From contig CAVRWX010000003.1 in the NCBI GenBank assembly GCA_963725035.1, positions 1-64,000 of the forward strand: 64,000 bases of DNA, in the 5' to 3' direction. Shown here piece by piece: positions 9,451 through 18,583 of this stretch. How positions within the stretch are numbered: the first letter of the stretch is position 1; each line of letters begins with the position of its first letter. The notes under the pieces are model-generated. The model was not told where the DNA came from, did no database searches, and saw only the letters and a program-made list of their open reading frames with translations. This stretch comes from JALZKA01 sp963725035 (lineage in GTDB: Bacteria; Actinomycetota; Thermoleophilia; Solirubrobacterales; 70-9). A program made the position numbers and the translations under genes.

Positions 9451-10061
9451 CTAGCCGTGCTCGGGCGCACACGGACCGGGCACCCGGCCGGGCAGGTCAC
9501 CGGGAAGTTCGCAGTGGCCGCCTCCGATGCTCACCGCTCCGAAGTAGACGCCTGCCATCCATCTGCACGGGCGGCGCTGCCACCAGGCCTCCTCGGCACA
9601 GGCGGCGAGCATGTCGTCAGCGAACAGGAGGTCGATCCGGTCCTTGTACGTGTCGAAGAGGCCGAGTCGCTTCGAGTTCCGGTAGCCGAAGTCGTGGCGC
9701 TCGCACGCCTCGCGGAAGTGGAACCAGAACGCCTCCGAGCCAATGACGGGCGCCGAGCAACCGTCGTCCGAGTAGTCCATCCGCGGGTCGTGGTCCGGGG
9801 AGTCCTTGATGGCCAGGAACTCATCGAGGCTGCCGTCGAGTGCCGCGTCCAGGAGCTCCTGCTCCGTCGGCGATAGGCGCGACCGCGACCTCGCCGGCGC
9901 AGTCCGGCGCCAACCGCGCGGCAGAAGGCGCCCTCGACAGCCTGAGCGATGCCGGGCTCCACGTTGATCGCCGCAAACGCCGCCGCGACGAGCGCGACGA
10001 GGAGGACCAGGCCCAGATACTCAGGGCTCGCCTGGCCACTCTGCGCCGCTGCGGTCCGCAC
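9451..10061 (-). CDS. Prokaryotic phospholipase A2-like domain behind a pilin-like N-terminus, two frameshifts
   Basis: About 203 codons across two breaks (near 9910 and 9870), both net +1. GTG start at 10061. The N-terminus is SGQASPEYLGL followed by about 18 hydrophobic residues, resembling a class III prepilin/Flp-TadE signal, with Glu five residues after the Gly. The C-terminal domain has the phospholipase A2 catalytic motif CERHDFGYRN (Cys, His-Asp) preceded by DDGCSAP and followed by a Cys-rich end, as in actinobacterial secreted PLA2. A short segment between them (PDCAGEVAVAPIADG) lies in a third frame. Predicted membrane-tethered or pilus-associated lipase. The link between the two halves depends on bridging the breaks. 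Confidence 0.6.
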
Positions 10062-10133
10062 CGGCCGACCGTAGGTCCGCCCGCGTCACGCGTGGGACAC
10101 GAAACGCACCAAATGCGCGCCGACTGTCCACCC

Positions 10134-10158
10134 CGTGCCAGGCACGGTGCCTGGCACC
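10134..10158. repeat. Double GTGCCAGGCAC palindrome
   Basis: Two adjacent copies of the dispersed palindrome (GTGCCAGGCAC then GGTGCCTGGCACC), directly beyond the stop of the transglutaminase gene. Together they form a strong stem-loop and may end transcription of that operon; no T-run follows on either strand. Confidence 0.7.
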
Positions 10159-10159
10159 T

Positions 10160-12405
10160 TCAGGCCCTTGGGCCGCCGAGCGGGATCGCGCGCAGCGCCT
10201 TCCACCAGCCCAGCGGGCCCGAGTGTCGGGCCAGGGCCCAGCGGAACGAGCTTCGCTCGGCGGGACCGGGGCGGGCGCGGCGGCGGCGGCCGTATCGGCT
10301 CTCGCGAAGCGCCGCGGCGTAGCGGGCAGCGTCCGGGCCGACGGCTTGGGACAAACGGGCCTGGATCCCGAGGAGCGTCGCACCGGGAGCCGGGGCTTTG
10401 CCCGTGGCCTGGAGAGCCTCGCGGAGCTCGCGGAGCTGAAGCTCGGCGCCCTGGGGCGAACGCAGGCGACGCCGACGGCGGACAACGATCCCGCCTCCCA
10501 CACCGGCAAGCACGAGGAAGCCGAGCAACGGCACGGGCGAGCCGCCGTCGTCCCCGACCGTGCTCGGCCCCTGCTGGGTGCCGCGGATACCCCGGCCGGG
10601 TTGATCGCTGTCCGCGACTGCCCGCACAAGCGCGCGATCGAGCGCCGTGGCGCCGCGCTCGGAGCCCGGCACCAAGTAGTTCGTGTGCGCGGGCGTCTGC
10701 CCCGGCGTCGGGTCGACGGTGACCCAGCCGATGCCCGGATAGAGGACCTCGACCCAGGCGTGCGCATCGGTGTCGCTCACCGAGTAGGAGCCGCCCGCCT
10801 GAGGCACGCCCGGCGCGAAGCCCGAGACTACGCGCGCGGGAATCCCGCTCATGCGAAGCATCACGCGCCATCGCGCCCGCAGAACTGCTGGCAGTAGCCG
10901 GCACGGTCCTCGAACAGGAAGGCGGGGATCGGGTCCTCGGAGAGCGGGACGTCCTGGTCGTAGGCGTAGTTCGCGACCAGGAACGCCTGGATCCGCGTGA
11001 TCGCGGCGTAATCCGTCCGGGCGCCGGCGGTGATCCGGCGGGTCAGGTTCAAGACGCGCTCGTAAGGCGTGCCCTCGACTGCGTGCTCGAGAGAAACCTT
11101 GCTTCCCACGAGCCGTCGTTCATTCGGCACCTGACTTACGCCGCGGGGCGGCACCACCACGTATTCGACTCGCGGCAGGCCGATGTTCTGCTCGACATTG
11201 GAGAGATCCTGCGGGATGAGGAGGGACGTGTAGCGCTCGGTGCCGAACGGGTGAACTCCCTCCGCATGGCGCAGCTGCCGGAGGGTGGGGTCGGGCACGT
11301 ACGTGCTCATCTCATAACGGCTCCCGGGCGGGATCTCGAAGTCCACCGCGGTCATCGTGCCGTCGCCGGAACGCTCCTCGATGTCGATGCCGTTGATCTG
11401 CTGGGGCGCGCCCGAGGTGACGGCGACGCTGCTGCGCAGGGCCGTCATCTCGATCTCGACCTCCCTGACCCACTCGGGATGCTTCTCGAGGTTCTCCGCG
11501 GAGGCGCCGGCCACGTAGTACTCGTCCGCGAACTCGCCGAAGCCGTCGCTCGCCCTGGTCCACGCGTCACCGTCGAACTCGTCGAGGACGTACGTCTTCC
11601 AGTAAAGCGGGCGCTCGGTGGTGGCGACGAAGACCTCCGTGCCCTCCTGCGGCCAGTCGAGCGCGCCGTAGGTGTGATTCCAGTTGAAGGTGATGCGCTC
11701 CTCGTCGCCGAAGACGCGCCAGTCGGTGTATGAGATGACGGGATCGGAGGCGTCCACCTGCGACGCCAGCGGAAAGGCCACCGCCAGGGCCAAGAGGGCT
11801 GTAGCGAGCGCAGCCGCGGCCCGCGTGAGTGGCAGCCGCGGTAGCCACAGGACCGCGGCAACGAAAACGAACAGCGCCGCGCCCCGGGCAAGCTCGGCGC
11901 TTGGGGACTCCCAGGTGACCGAGGTGCCGTAGAGCAGGATCAAAACGCCGAGGCCGATCGCGCGGCCGGCGCGGCCTTCGCCGGCGGGCCAGAACGCCGC
12001 GAGCATCGCGAGCGACACCCCCAGAGGCACCGCGGCGAGGATCCCGAACCGGGTCCACGGATCGGGCCCGTCGTACGGAGTGTCGATCTGGCTCACGCCC
12101 GCGAGCCCGCGTGAGAGCTGCGCGGGGAGGTCCTCCCCGCCTCCGGGCACCAGCGATGCCAGGGGAATGCCGATCGCCAAGAGGCCGCCGGTGAGCATCG
12201 CGAAGAAGACGGCGGCGGTGCCCCCGATGACGACCCAGCGGCGGCGGCCGCGAAGCAGGATCAGCGCCACCGCACCGGCCACGCCGATTCCGACGCAGGC
12301 GATCCACCGCCACGGCTCGGAGCCCTCGACGAGCAGGAACCAGTGGTGCGACGCGAACGCCGCGAGCGCACCGAATGCGATTACGCGGCGGACGTCGGTG
12401 CTCAC
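10160..12405 (-). CDS. Transmembrane transglutaminase-like protein (TgpA type), two frameshifts
   Basis: About 749 codons; GTG at 12405 overlaps the DUF58 stop (GTGA). The N-terminal third has about six membrane helices, then an extracytoplasmic region, then a transglutaminase-like cysteine protease core: catalytic Cys in AGYCQQF (about residue 505), catalytic His in DTDAHAWVEV, Asp in VDPTPGQ. A further membrane helix (LLGFLVLAGVGGGIVV) and a basic cytoplasmic tail follow. Two inserted bases near 10866-10885, just after the catalytic Cys, break the frame; bridging restores GAMAVMLRMSGIPARVVSGF. The MoxR-DUF58-transglutaminase triad is widespread and thought to mature or modify envelope proteins, with the AAA ATPase as chaperone. 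Confidence 0.8.
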
Positions 12406-13518
12406 GCCGCTGCCCTCATTCGGCGCCTCGCACGCGTCGCGGCCGCCGCGCCAAAGCAGCCGGCCACCTCGAACGTGACCGGCCCATCGGGCCTGAACGC
12501 ACTCACCAGGTAGTGACGCCCGCCCCCGACGCTGCGCGGCAGCGCGATCTCGCCAGGCGCCTTGGCGGAGACCCAGAAGACGCTGCCCTGAAGCCCCGAC
12601 GACCGGCTGGGCAACCGGGTCGGCGCGCCCGACCCGACCACCGCGAAGCGGGCGTGGAGGGCGGGCCAGCTGCGAAGGCGAGAGTCCAGCATCGCGGGAC
12701 CGTGACTTCCGGGCAGGAGCACGGCACAACCCGTGCCCGAGGCGAGGTGGACGCACAGGGACGCCGCGGCGCGCACCGCTCTGTCAAGAGCCTCCTCGGA
12801 CTCCGGCCGCTCGGCGTCCAGCGCGATGAGCGGCGTCGCCTCGGCTCCGGCGACGATCCGGCGCTCGTGCATCTCACCGCTTCGCGCCACCGCGGGCCAG
12901 TGGATGCGTGAAGCAGGGCTGCCGTGCCGGTAGGGGCGGAGGCCGTCGACCTCGAACTCGACCGCGCGTGCTTCGCGGATCGATGCGGCTCCCTCCTCGC
13001 CCGCGTTGGCCGTGCCCGCGCCCTCGCCCTCGACCGAAGCGGGACCCATCACCTCGACGGCCTCGATCCGCGGCAGGACGAGAAGATCTCCGCTCGCCGG
13101 GGCCGTTAGCTCGCGCTTGCGAAGTCCAAGCGGGTCGCGGATCTCCCAGGTCGTTCCCTCCAGGACGTGCCGCCCGCGCCGCGGCATGCGGATCTCGATC
13201 TCGACGCTTTCGGGCCTGAACGGCCCCGTCCGGAGCGGGTCGGCGAGGAGCGGATCTCGAACCTCACCTCCGGGCGGCGGGACCGGACCCCGCCGGAGGC
13301 TCAGGGCGAGCGGGTACGCGTCACCCTCAACGATCCGGTTCGGCCCAGGCTCGGAAGAGATCGACGCGCCCCTGAACGAGAGCTCGACCCACGCGAAGGC
13401 GATGAGGGCGATCGCGAGCCAGCCCGAAGCCGGGGACGATCAGGGACGGCGAGCCGAACGCCAGCCCGGCGAGCGCGAGGCCGGCCCCCAGTGCAGCCGT
13501 CCCGCCTGCCGATCGCAT
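12402..13518 (-). CDS. DUF58 protein, one frameshift
   Basis: ATG at 13518, 6 nt after the moxR stop. Two hydrophobic N-terminal segments (ALGAGLALAGLAFGSPSLIV; IALIAFAWVEL in the next frame) precede an extended domain ending in the DUF58 core: RRGRHVLEG, then RDPLGLRKR, then the signature DGLRPYRHGSPASRIHWPA. The C-terminal part resembles a degenerate von Willebrand A fold. One inserted base near 13417 breaks the frame in the second helix. In MoxR loci, DUF58 proteins are membrane-anchored partners of the ATPase; the exact role is unknown. Confidence 0.75.
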
Positions 13519-13524
13519 GCGGTC

Positions 13525-14475
13525 CTACAGGGCCGGGACGCGCTCGAGCGCCTCGGCCACGACCTCTCTGGCGTTGCCCGAGATCGCGCCCGGCGCCAGG
13601 GCCAGGCGGTGGGCCAGGACCGCAGGGGCAAGCGCCTGCACGTCGTCGGGCAGAGCGTGGTCGCGCCCTTCGAGGGCCGCCAGCGCCTTCGCGGCCCGGA
13701 AGAGCATGAGGCTGGCCCGCGGGCTCGCGCCCAGGTCGACCCGCGAGTCGGTGCGGGTCGCCTCGCAGACGGCGACGACGTAGCGCCGCAGCGGCTCGGT
13801 CGCATGGATCGCGGTGACGCCCCGCTGCGCGGCGCGGATCATCGAAACCTCGGTAACAGGTTCGAGGTCCTCGACCCTGTCGCGCGCCGCGTGCTCGTCG
13901 AGCATCGCGGCCTCGGCGTCGGCCGAGGGGTAGCCCATCGAGACGCGCACCATGAACCGGTCGAGCTGCGCCTCGGGAAGCGGGTAGGTGCCCTCGTACT
14001 CGGTCGGGTTCTGCGTCGCGAGGACGATGAACGGCCGGGCGAGCTCGTGCGGATGGCCATCGATCGTGACCCGGCGCTCCTGCATGCACTCGAGCAGGCC
14101 GGACTGCGTCTTGGGCGAGGTGCGGTTGATCTCGTCGACCAGGACGACGTTGGAGAAGACGGGACCCGGGTGGAACTCGAACTTCGCGTCACGCTGGTTG
14201 AAGACGTTCGTGCCGACCACGTCGGACGGGAGCAGGTCGGCGGTGCACTGGACGCGCGCATACTCGGCCTCCAGCGAGCGGGCGAGCGAACGGGCGAGCG
14301 CGGTCTTGCCGACGCCCGGATGGTCCTCGATCAGCACGTGGCCCTCGGCCAGAAGGGCGACGATCAAGTCGCGCACGACCTCGTCGGAGACCTTGACGGC
14401 GCGCCGGATGTTCTGCGTCAGGGAGCCGCCGAGCCCTGCGATGCCGGCGGGGTCGAGGTCAGGCGTCGTTGCCAT
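13525..14475 (-). CDS. MoxR-family AAA+ ATPase
   Basis: 316 residues, ATG start, intact. Walker A is DHPGVGKTALA (about 51-61), Walker B VVLVDEINR, sensor 1 ATQNPTEYEGTYPLPEAQLDRF, which is almost diagnostic for MoxR, and a sensor-2 region near LGASPRASLML. MoxR ATPases act as chaperones for partner proteins. Here the partners are probably the DUF58 and transglutaminase proteins encoded immediately downstream on the same strand. The preceding 545 nt carry no gene but strong folding potential. Confidence 0.9.
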   Translation of the reverse strand: MATTPDLDPAGIAGLGGSLTQNIRRAVKVSDEVVRDLIVALLAEGHVLIEDHPGVGKTALARSLARSLEAEYARVQCTADLLPSDVVGTNVFNQRDAKFEFHPGPVFSNVVLVDEINRTSPKTQSGLLECMQERRVTIDGHPHELARPFIVLATQNPTEYEGTYPLPEAQLDRFMVRVSMGYPSADAEAAMLDEHAARDRVEDLEPVTEVSMIRAAQRGVTAIHATEPLRRYVVAVCEATRTDSRVDLGASPRASLMLFRAAKALAALEGRDHALPDDVQALAPAVLAHRLALAPGAISGNAREVVAEALERVPAL

Positions 14476-15020
14476 ACATAGATGCTACGGACGAAGGCAA
14501 GTTCTTGGTTCAAAGGAGAGTGGGCGGGCTAGCCGCAGATCCGCTCCCGGGGGGATCACACGGCGCCCAGCTCTCCGAGGGTGCGCCCCGGTCGCGCGAC
14601 TGCGCGGGCGGCAGAAGTCCCGCACTGCCGGCGGCGGTTTGGCTGGCCGCAAGGCGGAAGGTAGGTGTTGCCTCGGACGGCCTTTGTGAACATTCCGCCG
14701 AAAAATGGCATTAAAAAAGCGGCCCAGTGGTGACTTCGCGCTGCCTGCCTCACTCGTAGCCTTCAAGTGACGAAGCTTTGCGAGTCTCCTTCGAGAGTGA
14801 CTTCACCTTGGCTTTGGTGATTCGTTCTCTCTCCCGGACCGCAGGATGGAACCTAGACACAGATTTCGGAAACGTCAAGGGGGTCGCGAACGTCAACCCC
14901 GCAATTTGGGACAAAACGGCTGGTTTTCGACCGGCGCATCGGCGGATTCAACGATCTAGTCGTCTCCGTAGCCGCCGCAGAGCCCGTCGGCCTTGGGGCT
15001 GCCCGACAGGTGACCCTGTT
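14476..15020. other. Gene-free 545-nt stretch with a folded core at 14507-14699
   Basis: Lies upstream of moxR and downstream of the methyltransferase, both on the minus strand. I see no supported protein. The core has nested pairings: GGTTCAAAGG (14507-14516) with CCTTTGTGAAC (14681-14691); AGAGTGGGCG (14517-14526) with CGCCCAGCTCT (about 14565-14575); GATCC/GGATC (14538/14553); GCGGG/CCCGC (14604/14619); and GGCGGAA/TTCCGCC (14653/14693), which would cross the first helix. A T-run in GCCGCTTTTTT on the minus strand (about 14712-14722) could end the methyltransferase transcript. Not matched to a riboswitch or ncRNA class I know. Could be a moxR leader RNA or a free RNA. Confidence 0.35.
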
Positions 15021-15833
15021 TCAGACGCGCTTCGCGACCGCGATCAGAAACTCCTTCTCGAAACGCGCATCCTCGTCCGTCCCGCGGTTCCACTCGTCGC
15101 AGAAGTCGTCGAGCGCCGCGTCGAACTCCTCCGCGCGTCCGTTCGCCTCGGCGTTCGCCCGGGCGGCAATGGTTGGCCCGTACTTCGCTTTGAAGTGCTC
15201 GCCGTAGTCGCGCGGCCGCTCGAACGCGGTGATCTCGAGATCGTCGCGTTCGAGGGTCGAGAACTCCACGCGATCGCCAAAGAGCGTCCGCACGTGATCC
15301 TCGCTTCCCCACCTCGGCGGCGGGGTCGCACCCGGAGGGGGCGGAGCGGCGAAGCCCCCCATGATCTTGAACAGCGCGCCGATCATCCCCTCGGGAGTCC
15401 AGCTCAGAAGGGCAATCGTGCCACCCGGCTTGGTAACTCGCACCATCTCGTCTGCCACCTTCTCGTGGAAGGGAGCGAACATCGCGCCAATCGAGGACAT
15501 GACGACGTCATAAGACTCGTCCTCGAAGGGAAGGTTCTCGGCGTCTGCCGGCGTCCATTCGAGCTCGACTCCAAGCGTCTCGGCGCGGCGCCGTCCGGCC
15601 TCCAGCAGATCCGGAACAAGGTCCGACGCGGTAACAGTCGCGCCGGTCTGCGCCGCTGGAATGGAGGCGTTGCCGGTCCCTGCCGCGATGTCGAGGACGC
15701 GCTGGCCTTCGTGGATGCCCGCTGCCTCGACCAAGCGTGGGCCGAGGGGTAGGAGAAAGGTTTCCACCATCCCCGGGTAGTCACCCGAGGCCCACATCTT
15801 GCGGTGCTTCGCCTTGAGCTCGGTGTCATTCAT
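15021..15833 (-). CDS. Class I SAM-dependent methyltransferase (UbiE/Methyltransf_11 type)
   Basis: 270 residues, intact. The ATG at 15833 is decided by an excellent ribosome site, AAGGAGGT, 7 nt upstream. SAM-binding motif I is VLDIAAGTGNASIPAA (about 46-61), the acidic end of strand beta-2 is ASDLVPDLLE, motif post-I is PADAENLPFEDESYDVV, and motif III is VTKPGGTIALLSWTPEG. It is a clear paralogue of the methyltransferase at 40694-41502 (shared MFAP..., MVRVTKPGG and WTPEG segments and a Pro-rich loop before WG.EDHVR). Substrate unknown; small-molecule methylation is most likely. Confidence 0.85.
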   Translation of the reverse strand: MNDTELKAKHRKMWASGDYPGMVETFLLPLGPRLVEAAGIHEGQRVLDIAAGTGNASIPAAQTGATVTASDLVPDLLEAGRRRAETLGVELEWTPADAENLPFEDESYDVVMSSIGAMFAPFHEKVADEMVRVTKPGGTIALLSWTPEGMIGALFKIMGGFAAPPPPGATPPPRWGSEDHVRTLFGDRVEFSTLERDDLEITAFERPRDYGEHFKAKYGPTIAARANAEANGRAEEFDAALDDFCDEWNRGTDEDARFEKEFLIAVAKRV

Positions 15834-15908
15834 TTCTTTACCTCCTTGTTTCGGAGAACTCTAACCATGATCCGTCTTCGTCACACGCACCGTCACAACC
15901 CCCGTGAA

Positions 15909-15914
15909 TACGAT
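15909..15914 (+). promoter_or_regulatory. Candidate -10 box TACGAT for a leaderless metF
   Basis: TACGAT ends 7 nt before the ATG at 15922 and no Shine-Dalgarno-like sequence lies between, so transcription could start at or next to the start codon. No convincing -35 was seen. Confidence 0.4.
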
Positions 15915-15921
15915 TCGCTCC

Positions 15922-16830
15922 ATGCGCATCACCGAGGCACTTGCAGGGCCGGCGCCCGTCTTCTCGTTCGAGTTCTTCCCGCCGAAGACGCCCGAGGGGC
16001 TCGAGCAGCTCTTCGGCGCGGTCGAGACGCTGCGCCCACTCGAGCCCGACTACGTCTCGGTCACCTACGGCGCCGGCGGAGCCACGCGCGACGGCACGGT
16101 CGAGATCTCGAAGCGGATCAAGTCCGAGCACGAGATCGAGACGATGGCTCACCTGAGCTGCGTCGGCGAGACGCGCGAGGGCCTTACGGCGATTCTCGAC
16201 CGCTACGCCGAGGCCGGCGTCGAGAACGTCCTGGCGCTACGCGGCGATCCGCCCCGTGGCGAGAGCGCCTTCGCCGCCACCGAGGGCGGGCTCACGAGCG
16301 CGGCCGAGCTGACCGAGTTCATCACGCAAGGGTGGGACTTCACGGTCGGCGGCGCCTGCTTTCCCGAGGTCCACCCCGAGGCGGCGAGCCTGGAGGACGA
16401 CCTCAACTACCTGAAGACCAAGGTCGACGCCGGCGCGAGCTTCCTCATCACCCAGCTCTTCTTCGACAACGACGTGTATTGGAGCTTCGTACGTTCGGCA
16501 CGGGAGCGGGGCATCGACGTGCCGATCATTCCCGGGGTCATCCCGATCGCGAGCTACGCGCAGGTCGCCCGCATCTGCTCGCTCTGCGACGCAGGGATCC
16601 CGGAAGAGCTCGACTCGGCAATGCAGGCGATGGGCGGTGACGCCGAAGCCGAGGCGCTCCTGGGTGTCGCCTACGCATCGCGCCAGTGCGAGGAGCTACT
16701 GGCCGGCGGCGCACCCGGCATCCACTTCTATGCGCTCAACCGTGCTCCCGGGACCCGCGCGGTCCTGAGCGCGCTACGCGCCTCGCGGCCGTGGGAGCGC
16801 CTGCGCGAGCGGGTGGGCGGCGAAGCGTGA
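15922..16830 (+). CDS. metF: Methylenetetrahydrofolate reductase
   Basis: 302 residues from the ATG at 15922; a GTG 18 nt upstream is possible but the homology begins at MRITEAL. FAD-dependent MTHFR, which reduces 5,10-methylene- to 5-methyl-tetrahydrofolate for methionine synthesis. Diagnostic motifs: FSFEFFPPKT (N-terminal Glu active-site region), VSVTYGAGG, LALRGDPP, and the flavin-binding stretch ITQLFFDNDVYW, followed by PIIPGVIPI. Length is that of the bacterial catalytic domain, without a eukaryotic regulatory tail. The next gene starts within its stop codon (GTGA). Confidence 0.93.
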   Translation: MRITEALAGPAPVFSFEFFPPKTPEGLEQLFGAVETLRPLEPDYVSVTYGAGGATRDGTVEISKRIKSEHEIETMAHLSCVGETREGLTAILDRYAEAGVENVLALRGDPPRGESAFAATEGGLTSAAELTEFITQGWDFTVGGACFPEVHPEAASLEDDLNYLKTKVDAGASFLITQLFFDNDVYWSFVRSARERGIDVPIIPGVIPIASYAQVARICSLCDAGIPEELDSAMQAMGGDAEAEALLGVAYASRQCEELLAGGAPGIHFYALNRAPGTRAVLSALRASRPWERLRERVGGEA

Positions 16831-17672
16831 CCCGCGCTGCCGACGGAACCTTCGAGTGGAAGGGCTACAACCTCGCTTACTCGGACTTCGGCTCAGGCGA
16901 CCGCGTGCTCGTCTTGATGCACGGCCTTCTCATGAACCGCCACATGTTCGACCGCATCGCGCCCGAGATGGCCTCCCGGGGGTACCGGGTGATCACGATC
17001 GACGTGCTGGGCCACGGCGCCTCCGACCGCCCCGAGGACATGCGCCTCTACAACATGCCGGCGTTCGGCGACCAGATTGCGGCGCTCATCGACCACCTGG
17101 ATCTGGACCGCCCGGTGGTGGGTGGCACGTCGCTGGGCGCGAACGCCGCACTTGAGTTCGGCTACGCCCACGCCGGCAAGGCGCGGGCGCTGCTCGTCGA
17201 GATGCCGGTCCTCGACAATGCGCTCCTGGGAGCCACGCTCGCGTTCACGCCCGTGCTCCTGGCCCTGCGATTCGGGCAGCCGATCCTCAAGCCACTCTCG
17301 ATGCTCCTTAGCCAAGTGCCCCGCACGAGCCTCCTCGTCGACGTCGGGCTCGACTGGCTCCGCCAGGATCCCGGTCCGTCGCGCGCCGTCCTGGAGGGGA
17401 TCCTCTTTCATCGCACCGCGCCGCCCCATGACGAGCGCGTGCGGATCGCGGAGCCCGCGCTCGTGATCGGCCATCCCTCCGACCCCCTTCACCCGTTCTC
17501 CGACGCGGGCATGCTGGTGGAAGAGATGGAGAACGCCCGACTCGTGGACGCCAACTCGATCCTGGAGTGGCGCCTCACCCCGGGGCGCCTCGACGGCATC
17601 CTCGAGGAGTTCCTCCGCGAGGCGTACCCGCCCGAAACCGCCCCGTCGCCCAAGAACCGCTCGCTAGCCTGA
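16827..17672 (+). CDS. Alpha/beta-hydrolase
   Basis: About 281 residues; GTG overlaps the metF stop by 4 nt. Standard alpha/beta-hydrolase fold: oxyanion-hole region LMHGLLMNRHMFD, then TIDVLGHGASDRP, nucleophile elbow GTSLGANAAL (Ser), late acid region around VIGHPSDPLHPFSD, and a terminal segment in which the usual catalytic His is not obvious (the HP in VIGHPSDPLHPF is the best candidate). Cytoplasmic, no signal. Substrate unknown; co-translation with metF need not mean shared pathway. Confidence 0.8.
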   Translation: MTRAADGTFEWKGYNLAYSDFGSGDRVLVLMHGLLMNRHMFDRIAPEMASRGYRVITIDVLGHGASDRPEDMRLYNMPAFGDQIAALIDHLDLDRPVVGGTSLGANAALEFGYAHAGKARALLVEMPVLDNALLGATLAFTPVLLALRFGQPILKPLSMLLSQVPRTSLLVDVGLDWLRQDPGPSRAVLEGILFHRTAPPHDERVRIAEPALVIGHPSDPLHPFSDAGMLVEEMENARLVDANSILEWRLTPGRLDGILEEFLREAYPPETAPSPKNRSLA

Positions 17673-17681
17673 TTCCTCCTG

Positions 17682-18467
17682 ATGAGCGGTCGAAAGGAAG
17701 AGCGAGAGCGCCTGCGCCAAGAGCGCCTGGCTGCCCAACAGGCGGCTCAGAGCTCCGACAAGAGGCGCCTCTACCTCGGCTACGCGGTGGCCGGGCTGAT
17801 CGTGCTCGCGATGCTGGCCGGGCTCTTCAAGGTCATCACCGGGGGCGACGACGCTCGCGAGCAGACCAGCGAGGACTTCCCCGAGCTTGCCTACATCCAG
17901 CCTGAGATCGGCGTCGTCCCCGACGGCATCAAGCTCGACGACCGCGAGGGGACCCCGCCGCCGAGGTCGAGAACGCGATCTTGGATGAGGCGGCCAAGGT
18001 CGCGAACTGCGAGCTTCAGCTCGACCTTCGACGACGAGGGAAATACCCATCTCGAGGACGAGGACGCGCCGGATGTCAACTACAAGACCAACCCGCCCAC
18101 CTCCGGCGACCACTACGGCAACTCGAACGAGACCGCTTCGGGTGCGCTCGCGGACGGCGCGTATCTGGAGTTCCCGCCGGTCGGTCGCTGGGTCCACTCG
18201 ATGGAGCACGGCCGCGTGATCATCCATTACTCGCCCGACCTGCCCGAGGAGGATCAGCTCGCGATCAAGGGCGTCTTCGAGGAGTCCCCCGCAGGCGTGA
18301 TCATGTTCCCGAATCCAGACCTGGACGGCGATGTGGCTGTGACCGCGTGGACGCAGCTCGCCACGTGCGGGAAGTACGAGGGCGCGGCCACGCTCGACCT
18401 GATTCGCGCTTTCCGCGACATCTATCGCGGTCAGGGCCCCGAGGGACAATTCCCACTTACCGTCTGA
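17682..18467 (+). CDS. DUF3105 membrane-anchored protein, compensating indels
   Basis: ATG at 17682, preceded by TCCTCCTG without a clear ribosome site. A highly charged N-terminus (RKEERERLRQERL) leads into one membrane helix (about 33-50, YLGYAVAGLIVLAMLAGLF) and then the DUF3105 domain: NYKTNPPTSGDHYGN, WVHSMEHGRVIIHYSPDLP and a Cys-containing end region. A deletion near 17960 and an insertion near 18030 shift about 25 codons; the middle reads sensibly in another frame as EVENAILDEAAKVANCELQL. DUF3105 proteins are single-pass and extracytoplasmic; His and Glu in the conserved blocks suggest metal binding, but function is unknown. Confidence 0.75.
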   Translation: MSGRKEERERLRQERLAAQQAAQSSDKRRLYLGYAVAGLIVLAMLAGLFKVITGGDDAREQTSEDFPELAYIQPEIGVVPDGIKLDDREGTPPPRSRTRSWMRRPRSRTASFSSTFDDEGNTHLEDEDAPDVNYKTNPPTSGDHYGNSNETASGALADGAYLEFPPVGRWVHSMEHGRVIIHYSPDLPEEDQLAIKGVFEESPAGVIMFPNPDLDGDVAVTAWTQLATCGKYEGAATLDLIRAFRDIYRGQGPEGQFPLTV

Positions 18468-18583
18468 GCAGACGCAGCGTTAGGCCGCAAGCCGCCAGGG
18501 GGCGGTGAGGTACTTGCAGGGATTTCAGGGTTTGTCACCCTTAACCGGAGGACTTGACGGCCGGACGCCGTCGGCAGGACGTT

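Noticed and set aside
14513..14579. Glycine-riboswitch-like GGAGAG...CTCTCC
   Set aside because: The conserved glycine aptamer core (GCCGAAGGxGCAA and CTCTCAGG) is missing; the repeats of GGAGAG alone are not diagnostic.
14556..14753. Small minus-strand frame (65 codons) upstream of moxR
   Set aside because: Arg/Pro/Gly-rich composition, no ribosome site and overlap with the folded region; competing frames of similar quality exist on both strands.
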